8,999 bases of DNA from assembly GCA_021296025.1 (NCBI GenBank), contig JAGWBF010000062.1, forward strand, positions 1 through 8,999, given 5' to 3'. Under the pieces are notes generated by a model. The model ran no database searches, was not told the DNA's origin, and saw only the letters and a list, made by a program, of their open reading frames with translations. Of this stretch, positions 1 through 5,258 are shown one piece after another. The first letter of the stretch is position 1. Every line of letters starts with the position of its first letter. The stretch comes from Dehalococcoidia bacterium (GTDB lineage: Bacteria > Chloroflexota > Dehalococcoidia > Lucifugimonadales > JAGWBF01). The translations under genes were made by a program, and so were the position numbers.

Positions 1-465
1 GTGGATATGGATTCGACACTGGAAGTGCAAGCTGGGAAATCTGTACCCCGCATATTTGCCGAAAACGGAGAAGCATCCTTTCGACAGATGGAAAGGGTGC
101 TGCTGGAGCACATCTGCCAGGAGAATAATCAAGTTATATCCACCGGGGGTGGTGTGGTTGTTGATGAGGAGAACCGTGCCTTAGTCCTGAATAGGGGCTT
201 GGTGGTCTGCCTGGAGGCATCGCCGGAGACCATATGCCGGCGCCTGGCAGATGAGGGGGAGGGCGGAACGGAGCGTCCCCTGCTATCCGGCCCCGCCTCC
301 CTGGAGCGTATTCGGAAAATCAAGGCTGAGAGGCAGGGCTGCTACTCCATCGCACACCACACAGTCGACACCGAGTCTCTGACATTGGATGAGGTTGCTT
401 CAGCCGTCGTCGGTCGCTACCGGGAGCTTGCGGGAATCGGCCCGGGCACTGCTGGCCGGAACTAA
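1..465 (+). CDS. aroK: shikimate kinase, C-terminal ~154 residues (5' end outside window)
   Basis: Shikimate kinase phosphorylates shikimate at the 3-hydroxyl with ATP, the fifth step of chorismate synthesis in the cytosol. The visible part shows the shikimate-binding D-x-D (D2, D4), then GKSVPRIF and the F-R-x-x-E segment with R28. The Gly-rich STGGGVVV loop lies at residues 47-54, the lid arginine is in ERPLL (R92), and a late R-x-x-x-Y element is near R111/Y115. The Walker A P-loop (GxxGxGK[S/T]), which comes about 20-30 residues before D-x-D in the family, is absent, so the gene begins upstream. The GTG at position 1 is almost certainly an internal valine codon, not a start. The gene ends with tandem stops TAA TAG. 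It is separated from aroB by two other genes and lies on the opposite strand, unlike the common aroK-aroB pair. Identity is secure from the motifs. Confidence 0.93.
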   Translation: MDMDSTLEVQAGKSVPRIFAENGEASFRQMERVLLEHICQENNQVISTGGGVVVDEENRALVLNRGLVVCLEASPETICRRLADEGEGGTERPLLSGPASLERIRKIKAERQGCYSIAHHTVDTESLTLDEVASAVVGRYRELAGIGPGTAGRN

Positions 466-477
466 TAGAGGCTCCCC

Positions 478-509
478 ATCTCGCTATAGACCGCTAAAGG
501 CTGCGAGAT
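478..509. repeat. 7-bp inverted repeat between aroK and the exporter gene
   Basis: ATCTCGC at 478-484 is the exact reverse complement of GCGAGAT at 503-509, with an 18-nt loop. It sits just after the aroK stop and before the TauE-like start. No T-run follows on either strand, so it does not look like an intrinsic terminator. It could be an mRNA hairpin modulating expression of the downstream gene, or chance. Confidence 0.25.
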
Positions 510-548
510 ACGTAGACGACAAACGGGGCGGTAGAGCATAATCAGCCA

Positions 549-1601
549 ATGCTGTTTCCCAATGCAGGAGTGGAGGTCAGCCCCGTCCTGCTTCTCTTCC
601 TGGGTTTGGTTGTCGGCACGCTCAGCGGCTTCTTTGGGGTAGGAGGAGGCTTCCTGATCACCGGGGGCCTGCTGGTTTTCGGAGTCCCGCCCCTCTTCGC
701 TGTCGGCACTGGCCTGACCCTCATAGTGGGGTCCTCCATAATCAATACCCTCAAGCATCGACGCATTGGAAATGTGGACATCAAACTGGGAGCCCTGATG
801 GTCGTTGGGACCGTTCCGGCTGTGTTCCTGGCGGAGGAATTGAACCAGTGGCTGGAGAAGGCTGGAGTAGCGGGGCCGGTCCTGCGCTATACCTATGTGG
901 TGGTCCTGGCCGCACTGGCGGGTTATAAATTCTATGATCACTGGAAGGCCAGCCGATGGCTGGTGGGCGGCCAAGGGGATGCTGTATCGACAAGTTCTCT
1001 GATCGGGAGGGTGCACGCACTGCGTATTCCCCCCGCATCCATACCCGTTCCGTGGCTGGGCAGGGTCTTTACCACGACGACGCTGCCCAAGTCCGGGATA
1101 GAGAGGATCTCTGTCTGGGTCCCTGTGGGCATCGGTTCTGCCATTGGGTTCATGGCGGGACTTCTGGGAGCAGGAGGTGGATTCATCCTCCTGCCGGTCC
1201 TGATTTTCGTCCTGGGAGTGCCGACCACGGTTGCTGTGGGCACGGACTTGTTCCAGGTGGTGATCACAGGTTCGGTGGGATCTTTCCTGTATTCCCTGGA
1301 AGGTCGTGTTGACCTTGTAATGTCGGTTATGATGTTGGGGACAGCATCTGCGGGTTCCCAGCTTGGGGTTGCTGCTGCCCGATATGTGGATGGGGCCAGG
1401 ATCAGGTTCCTATTCGGACTAACCATGATCGCGGGAAGTGTTTCCGTCGCCTTGAGGGAGGTCTCCGAGAGCGTCTCCGGGCTGGACTACCTGGCAGATA
1501 TGGGCTCTGTCCTGCTTCTGGGGACCGCCGGGGCAATGTGCCGGGTAGTGGGAGGGCTGCTGGTTGCAGCCAAAAGGAAGAATCGAGCCGAGTTCGCCTA
1601 G
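549..1601 (+). CDS. TauE/SafE-family sulfite/organosulfonate-type membrane exporter
   Basis: This is a polytopic inner-membrane protein of 350 aa. Members of the TauE/SafE (DUF81) family export sulfite, sulfoacetate or related small anions. The protein shows the family's internal duplication. GTLSGFFGVGGGFL (23-36) followed by VPPLFAVGTGL (46-56) is mirrored by GFMAGLLGAGGGFI (200-213) followed by VPTTVAVGTDLF (224-235). Hydrophobic segments lie around residues 12-46, 50-66, 80-96, 110-126, 190-222, 235-250, 255-276, 286-302 and 318-341. A polar stretch (about 128-188) links the halves. The C-terminus KRKNR is basic and probably cytoplasmic. The ATG at 549 is the only usual start codon after the in-frame TAG at 513, but its Shine-Dalgarno is weak (GGGGCGG, about 17 nt away). 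It lies 83 nt after aroK and 56 nt before the GYD gene, so cotranscription is plausible. The substrate is unknown; sulfite would fit the sulfur-related genes in the window, but that is inference. Confidence 0.9.
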   Translation: MLFPNAGVEVSPVLLLFLGLVVGTLSGFFGVGGGFLITGGLLVFGVPPLFAVGTGLTLIVGSSIINTLKHRRIGNVDIKLGALMVVGTVPAVFLAEELNQWLEKAGVAGPVLRYTYVVVLAALAGYKFYDHWKASRWLVGGQGDAVSTSSLIGRVHALRIPPASIPVPWLGRVFTTTTLPKSGIERISVWVPVGIGSAIGFMAGLLGAGGGFILLPVLIFVLGVPTTVAVGTDLFQVVITGSVGSFLYSLEGRVDLVMSVMMLGTASAGSQLGVAAARYVDGARIRFLFGLTMIAGSVSVALREVSESVSGLDYLADMGSVLLLGTAGAMCRVVGGLLVAAKRKNRAEFA

Positions 1602-1657
1602 GGTCTTAAATGGTGACGACGGGAATGACCTGGTAGAAACAAAGGGGGAAAAGAGGA

Positions 1658-1999
1658 ATGCCTAGCTACGTGCTGCTGCTCAATTACACCGACGAAGGAA
1701 TGAGGAACATCAAGTATCTGCCCCAGCATGTCAACGCCTTTCGCCAAGCCATCGAAATAGCGGGCGGACACCTGTCCAACGTGTTCCTGACCATGGGCCA
1801 GTTCGACATGGTGGCGGTAGCGGAGGCAGCCAGCGATGAGGTGTGCGCTTCAATAGCCCTGGGCCTGTCCAGCCTTGGCAATGTGCGGTGCACCACCCTC
1901 AAGGCTTTCGGAGAAACCGACCTGCCACATATTGTCGAGAATATACCTTCGTTGGAAGATGAGTTCTCCCGCATTTTAAAGGAGTTCAGGTCAGCTTAG
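1658..1999 (+). CDS. GYD-domain protein
   Basis: This small soluble protein of 113 aa matches the GYD family (Pfam PF08734), whose biochemical role is unknown; the fold resembles ferredoxin-like stress or regulatory domains. Visible signatures are the N-terminal beta strand YVLLLNYTDEG (4-14), the helix with AIEIAGG (31-37), and TMGQFDMVAVAEA (45-57), where GQFD stands in for the name-giving G-Y-D. NVRCTTLKAF follows at 75-84. The C-terminal ~25 residues extend slightly past the usual domain. A strong ribosome-binding site, AAAGGGGG, ends 9 nt before the ATG. It may be the last gene of an aroK-exporter-GYD run. Its stop codon (1997-1999) lies inside the 3' end of aroB on the other strand, a 9-nt tail-to-tail overlap. 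Confidence 0.85.
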   Translation: MPSYVLLLNYTDEGMRNIKYLPQHVNAFRQAIEIAGGHLSNVFLTMGQFDMVAVAEAASDEVCASIALGLSSLGNVRCTTLKAFGETDLPHIVENIPSLEDEFSRILKEFRSA

Positions 2000-3121
2000 C
2001 CGGCCTGTCGCATCCCTTCCGACGAAGGTCCGGACGGCGGTCTCTACCAGCTCTGGGGGAACGTCGCGCCGAACGGCGGTTTTCCCCACGTTTTCCAGCA
2101 GCACCCACCTGATGGAACCGGCCACAGTCTTCTTGTCCATGGACATGGTCTGCAGCACCAGCTCCGGCTCTCCGTCGGGAGCGGTTAGGGGTAGGTCGAA
2201 ACGTTGCAGCAGCCTCTGCTGACGGTGGAACACCTCCTCGGACAGCAGCCCCATATGGTAGCTTATGAACGCGGCAGCCATCATGCCCACGGAAACCCCC
2301 TCCCCGTGCATGTACCGTCCGTAGCCCGTACTCGCTTCCAGGGCGTGCCCCACGGTGTGCCCGTAGTTGAGGAGGATACGACGCCCCAAGGTCTCCCTTT
2401 CGTCCTCGGTGACTATTCCCGCCTTGATGGCGATGCTTCGACGGATGACCTGCAGCGACACCTCCGGCTCCAGGGCCATCAAATCCTCGGCGTGTTCCTC
2501 GAAGATGTCCAGGAGGCCCGGGTCCAGGATAAAGGCGGCCTTTATAGCCTCGGCCCAGCCTTCGGCCAGCTCCCGCTTTCCCAGGGTTACCAGGGCGCTG
2601 GGGTCCGCCACCACAGCCCTTGGTTGATAGAAGGAACCCACCAGGTTCTTGCCGTGAGGAAGATTGACTGCAACCTTGCCCCCGATGGAAGCGTCCACCA
2701 TGGCCGCCATGCTGGTAGGCACCTGCACCAAAGGCATTCCCCGGAGGAAGGTGGCTGAGACGAAGCCTGCCAGGTCTCCCACAACGCCGCCTCCGACCGC
2801 CAAAACACCGTGCCCCCGCTCTGCCTTGCGCTCAGCCAGCCAGGAGTAGATAGCCTCGGACAGCTCCAGGGACTTGCTTGGCTCGCCGGCCGGAACGATA
2901 AAGCAGTGGGCTTCGATACGGCTGACCTGGCAGGAGCGCTGTACCCGACGCCCGTGAAGGGGGAACACCCGATCGTCGGAGATGATGTAGACAGGGCCTG
3001 TCAGTCCCAACTCCAGGAGCTGGCTTCCCACCGAGTCGAGGAGGTCCCAGTCGGAGTAAATGGGGTAGCTCCCATATGAGTGGGTCACGGTTGCGGCTAT
3101 TTCCGGTAGAGCTGTTGTCAC
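1991..3121 (-). CDS. aroB: 3-dehydroquinate synthase
   Basis: AroB converts DAHP to 3-dehydroquinate using NAD+ and a divalent metal (Zn/Co), the second step of chorismate synthesis. The open frame extends upstream to 3208, but I choose the GTG at 3119-3121. A clear GGAGG lies 4 nt before it, and the 29 residues upstream are Pro-rich and unlike the family. This gives 376 aa, close to normal length. Family motifs by this numbering: the NAD-binding loop GGGVVGDLAGF (about 110-120), VPTSMAAMVDASIGGK (134-149), the metal ligand in EGWAEAIK (probably E191), NYGHTVGHALEA (H255) and HGEGVSVGM (H272). A late MDKK follows at about 328-331. It is the last gene of a minus-strand unit with a small membrane protein and a mini-ORF whose stop overlaps this start (GTGA). 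Its 3' end overlaps the convergent GYD gene, and no intrinsic terminator is visible there. Confidence 0.95.
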   Translation of the reverse strand: MTTALPEIAATVTHSYGSYPIYSDWDLLDSVGSQLLELGLTGPVYIISDDRVFPLHGRRVQRSCQVSRIEAHCFIVPAGEPSKSLELSEAIYSWLAERKAERGHGVLAVGGGVVGDLAGFVSATFLRGMPLVQVPTSMAAMVDASIGGKVAVNLPHGKNLVGSFYQPRAVVADPSALVTLGKRELAEGWAEAIKAAFILDPGLLDIFEEHAEDLMALEPEVSLQVIRRSIAIKAGIVTEDERETLGRRILLNYGHTVGHALEASTGYGRYMHGEGVSVGMMAAAFISYHMGLLSEEVFHRQQRLLQRFDLPLTAPDGEPELVLQTMSMDKKTVAGSIRWVLLENVGKTAVRRDVPPELVETAVRTFVGRDATGRLS

Positions 3122-3183
3122 GTTGCCTCCAGGGTACCTTGGCCCGAGTGGCGGATTTGGGGATGGTGGGCATCGTTCATCAT
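3118..3183 (-). CDS. 21-codon mini-ORF bridging the small membrane gene and aroB
   Basis: An ATG at 3181-3183 opens 21 codons ending in TGA at 3118-3120. Its start overlaps the stop of the preceding 58-codon gene as ATGA (3180-3183), and its stop overlaps the aroB GTG start as GTGA (3118-3121). A purine-rich stretch (AAAGGGCGG) lies about 5 nt before the ATG. The peptide begins MMNDAHHPQI, is hydrophilic, and contains the aroB Shine-Dalgarno within its own final codons. It resembles no family I know. The likely role is translational coupling rather than a functional peptide, but the double overlap could be chance in such a short frame. Confidence 0.35.
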   Translation of the reverse strand: MMNDAHHPQIRHSGQGTLEAT

Positions 3184-3356
3184 CTGCCGCCCTTTCGGGG
3201 CTGGACAATGAGACGAGGGATGCGCAGTACCATCTCCCAGAACCCGTATAGTGTCAGGGATGTGACAATCATGGTCCCCAGGACGATGAAGGCCCAGGGT
3301 AGGCGGTGCTCGCTCAGGGAGATGAGAAAATTGCTCAGCTCTTCGTACATAACCAT
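3180..3356 (-). CDS. small single-pass membrane protein, 58 aa, unknown function
   Basis: This gene is too short for most ORF callers. Its frame runs from the ATG at 3354-3356 to the TGA at 3180-3182, with a second in-frame ATG at 3348-3350. The protein starts MVMYEELSNFL and has an acidic, amphipathic N-terminal part (residues 1-18). One strongly hydrophobic helix follows (PWAFIVLGTMIVTSLTLYGF, 20-39). The tail is basic (R45, R48, R54, K55, R58, ending PRKGGR). By the positive-inside rule the C-terminus would be cytoplasmic. Codon bias and the clean hydrophobic block argue that it is real. The Shine-Dalgarno is poor (GCGGGA, about 5 nt upstream). It is first in the unit leading to aroB and lies downstream of a consensus TATAAT on this strand. 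I do not recognise its family. Confidence 0.65.
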   Translation of the reverse strand: MVMYEELSNFLISLSEHRLPWAFIVLGTMIVTSLTLYGFWEMVLRIPRLIVQPRKGGR

Positions 3357-3426
3357 CGAAATCCCGCAGGTCCCGCTGCCAATTGTACGGGAAACCGGTG
3401 GACCTGCCTAACTTCTACGTGCATAG

Positions 3427-3434
3427 ATTATACT
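3427..3434. promoter_or_regulatory. overlapping divergent -10 elements between the aroB unit and tgt
   Basis: On the minus strand 3432-3427 reads TATAAT, a perfect -10 box. Transcription would begin near 3420, giving a leader of about 64 nt before the small membrane protein gene. On the plus strand 3429-3434 reads TATACT (5/6), about 6 nt before the tgt Shine-Dalgarno GAGG (3441-3444), which would give tgt a very short leader. Neither strand has a convincing -35 at 16-18 nt. If both are used, the two promoters are mutually exclusive because they share bases. Confidence 0.35.
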
Positions 3435-3448
3435 GGACTTGAGGCGAT

Positions 3449-4636
3449 ATGGCTTCCGACGCGATCTACGAACTCGTTAAAACCTCCGGTCGAGCCCGGC
3501 TTGGCAAGCTGACCACCAGTCACGGCGTTGTCGCCACGCCTGCCTTCATGCCCGTGGCAACCCAGGGAAGTGTCAAGACCCTGACCACCGATGAGGTGGG
3601 CGACTTGGGCGCTCAGATACTCCTTGCTAACGCCTACCATCTCTACTTGCAGCCAGGGGTGGATGTCGTGAAAGGGCTGGGAGGTCTCCACACGTTCTGC
3701 CGGTGGGATAAGCCCATACTGACCGATAGCGGGGGCTTCCAAGCCTACAGTTTGGGAAGCGGGAGCAAGGTCAGCGATGACGGAATAACCTTTCGCTCCC
3801 ACATAGACGGCAGCAGCCATTACCTGACGCCGGAATCAGCCGTCGACCACCAGGTACATCTGGGTGTGGATGTGGCCATGTGCCTGGACCAGTGCATCGC
3901 CTTCGAGGCTTCCCGTGAGCAGGTAAAGCATGCCATGGACAGGACCCATCGATGGGCTGAGCGCTCCAAGGCAGCCCATGAGCTAAGGGCTGCACCGGAG
4001 CAGTACCTGTTCGGCATCGTCCAAGGTGGGCTCTATGCCGACCTCCGGCGGGAGTCGGCGGAGGCCATCACCTCCCTGGACTTCCACGGCTATGCTGTGG
4101 GAGGACTTGGCGTTGGCGAGGCCAAGGGGCCCATGTACGAGGTGGCAGAGCTTACAACTGGAATGCTTCCTCCTAGCAGGCCCCGTTACCTGATGGGGGT
4201 CGGTTCTCCCGAGGACCTGGTGGAAGGGGTGGCTTCGGGTATCGACCTGTTCGATTGTGCCCTTCCTACGCGGGTCGCCCGCAACGGCAGCCTCTTCACC
4301 GCTGAGGGCAGGGTAGACATAACTCACCGACGCTTTCAGGGTGCGACGGGTCCGGTCGAGGAGGGTTGTGACTGTTACGGATGCCAGCGGTTCTCGGCGG
4401 GATACGTCAGGCATCTGTTCAAAGCCCGGGAGATTCTAGGCCTCTGCCTAGCCACCCTTCACAACCTGAGGTTCATCCTGCGCTTGATGGAGAGCATACG
4501 GGCGGCTATAGAGGTCGATGGATTTGATGCGTTCCGCACGTCGTTCCACGGGAGCTACGTGCCGACGGACCAGGAGGCCCGGCTGGAACAGAAGAAGAGG
4601 TGGGTGGCTAACCGGGGAATCCCTACGGACTGCTAG
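3449..4636 (+). CDS. tgt: tRNA-guanine transglycosylase (queuosine pathway)
   Basis: Tgt exchanges guanine-34 in tRNAs for Tyr, His, Asn and Asp with preQ1, the queuosine precursor. At 395 aa it is near the usual bacterial length. Landmarks: TDSGGFQAYSLG (92-103) with the general acid/base D93; the base-recognition segment MCLDQC (144-149), where bacteria often have DEC; FGIVQGG (188-194); GGLGVGE (218-224), which keeps the Val typical of preQ1-using enzymes. The nucleophile is D269 in GIDLFDCALPTRVARNG. The zinc site is C307-x-C309-x2-C312 plus H338, with the same 31-residue C-to-H spacing as the Zymomonas enzyme. GAGG lies 4 nt before the ATG. The gene stands alone, divergent from the aroB unit and convergent with the moaD-like gene. 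No queuosine biosynthesis or queA gene is adjacent. The LDQC variant may slightly affect substrate recognition but is within family variation. Confidence 0.96.
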   Translation: MASDAIYELVKTSGRARLGKLTTSHGVVATPAFMPVATQGSVKTLTTDEVGDLGAQILLANAYHLYLQPGVDVVKGLGGLHTFCRWDKPILTDSGGFQAYSLGSGSKVSDDGITFRSHIDGSSHYLTPESAVDHQVHLGVDVAMCLDQCIAFEASREQVKHAMDRTHRWAERSKAAHELRAAPEQYLFGIVQGGLYADLRRESAEAITSLDFHGYAVGGLGVGEAKGPMYEVAELTTGMLPPSRPRYLMGVGSPEDLVEGVASGIDLFDCALPTRVARNGSLFTAEGRVDITHRRFQGATGPVEEGCDCYGCQRFSAGYVRHLFKAREILGLCLATLHNLRFILRLMESIRAAIEVDGFDAFRTSFHGSYVPTDQEARLEQKKRWVANRGIPTDC

Positions 4637-4678
4637 CTGTAGAGGCGGCCCATCCAGGGAAGTGTGGCCAACAGAAGA

Positions 4679-4702
4679 CGGGAGGCTAGGTTGCTCCTCC
4701 CG
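4679..4702 (-). terminator. possible terminator hairpin at the end of the thrC-NIL-moaD operon
   Basis: CGGGAGG (4679-4685) pairs perfectly with CCTCCCG (4696-4702) across a 10-nt loop that contains the moaD-like stop codon. Read on the minus strand, the hairpin is followed by TCTTCTGTTGG, which is T-enriched but not a clean T-run. It sits in the short gap between the convergent tgt and moaD-like genes and might serve either transcript. No stronger hairpin is seen there. Confidence 0.35.
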
Positions 4703-4970
4703 CCACAGCGGGAACTATGCTCAACTCATCGCCCATCTTGGTGGAGGTTTCCATTCCCTGAAGGAACCGGACATCTTCGCCATTAAGGTATATGTTCACG
4801 AAATAGCGAATCTCCCCCTCCTCGGCCACCAGCCGGTCCTTGAACCCGGTGTAAGTGGAGTCCATTGCTTCGATGATCTGTCCCAGGGTATCTCCGTCGA
4901 TCTCCACCTTGTCCTGCCCGTTTGTCACCCGGCGTAAGGGGGTAGGAATGCGAACCACCGTTCCGCTCAT
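4686..4970 (-). CDS. MoaD/ThiS-family sulfur carrier, CysO-like, with Gly-Gly-Ala-Thr tail
   Basis: This ubiquitin-fold carrier has 94 aa. Such proteins are adenylated at a C-terminal Gly-Gly by an MoeB/ThiF-type enzyme and then carry sulfur as a thiocarboxylate. The sequence is close to the CysO type of Mycobacterium: VRIPTPLR (6-13), GDTLGQII (26-33), FVNIYLNGEDVRFLQG (57-72) and a PAVAGG terminus. Here two residues, Ala-Thr, follow the Gly-Gly, and the TAG stop is directly visible. CysO feeds sulfide to O-phosphoserine through CysM. Carriers with residues after Gly-Gly (QbsE, HcyS) need a JAMM metalloprotease of the Mec+/QbsD/HcyD kind to expose the diglycine. No protease or E1-like gene lies in the window. 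The start has GAGGAGAG about 9 nt upstream. It is the last gene of an operon with thrC and the NIL gene, 38 nt after the latter, so a role in amino-acid sulfur chemistry fits better than molybdopterin. Confidence 0.9.
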   Translation of the reverse strand: MSGTVVRIPTPLRRVTNGQDKVEIDGDTLGQIIEAMDSTYTGFKDRLVAEEGEIRYFVNIYLNGEDVRFLQGMETSTKMGDELSIVPAVAGGAT

Positions 4971-5008
4971 TTTCGTTCACTCTCCTCGTGCTTGGATGAG
5001 GCCCACGC

Positions 5009-5251
5009 TCATCCTTCGATAACGTCTCCGCTAACCGGGTCCACTCGCACACCCAGGGAGCTAACCCAGCTTACTCCCCGTTCAATCTCCTGGTCGGTGC
5101 CTTCTATCTCCAGCACAAGCCATCCCATGTTCTCCCGCACGTCGGCCCTGCGTATGTTGGTTACCAGGTCGAAGTCCTTGCCCAGCCGGTACGTGATGGG
5201 CTGGGTTACCAGGTCGGTGGGGAAGGTAAATCTGTAGCGCAGCTTCGCCAT
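5009..5251 (-). CDS. NIL-domain protein
   Basis: This is a stand-alone NIL domain of 80 aa (Pfam PF09383), the small ferredoxin-like fold otherwise found at the C-terminus of methionine ABC-transporter ATPases (MetN) and fused to ferredoxins in methanogens. Visible family features are the strand LRYRFTFPTDLVTQPITYRL (4-23), DLVTNIRRADV (28-38), GWLVLEIEG (43-51), the helix with EIERGVSWVSSLGV (55-68) and the closing VRVDP (68-72). In MetN the domain binds methionine. In methanogens a NIL-ferredoxin protein takes part in homocysteine formation. I choose the ATG at 5251 because AGGGGA ends 3 nt upstream and overlaps the thrC stop. An in-frame start at 5284 would add 11 basic residues inside thrC. 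It lies 7 nt after thrC, so the two are almost certainly translationally linked. Its role as sensor or sulfur-transfer partner is inferred. Confidence 0.88.
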   Translation of the reverse strand: MAKLRYRFTFPTDLVTQPITYRLGKDFDLVTNIRRADVRENMGWLVLEIEGTDQEIERGVSWVSSLGVRVDPVSGDVIEG

Positions 5252-5258
5252 GGGTCCC

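Noticed and set aside
144..148. Residue stretch LDQC in Tgt (in place of DEC) as evidence of altered base specificity
   Set aside because: These positions are residue numbers 144-149 of the tgt product. The Asp and Cys are kept, the Val in GGLGVGE is kept, and this position varies among bacterial Tgt proteins as far as I recall.
2015..2028. CCTTC-CGAC-GAAGG hairpin near the GYD/aroB junction as a terminator
   Set aside because: The 5-bp stem is short, it is inside aroB, and it is not followed by a T-run on either strand.
2204..2758. Long plus-strand open frames opposite aroB
   Set aside because: They are antisense shadows of a secure aroB gene and resemble no protein family; high GC keeps such frames open.
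3118..3183. Mini-ORF as an attenuator leader peptide for aroB
   Set aside because: It has no run of Phe, Tyr or Trp codons and no following terminator/antiterminator pair, and it follows another gene rather than opening the transcript.
3122..3208. N-terminal extension of aroB to a TTG at 3206-3208
   Set aside because: The extra 29 residues are Pro-rich and not family-like, they overlap the small membrane gene, and the GTG at 3121 has a strong GGAGG at proper spacing.
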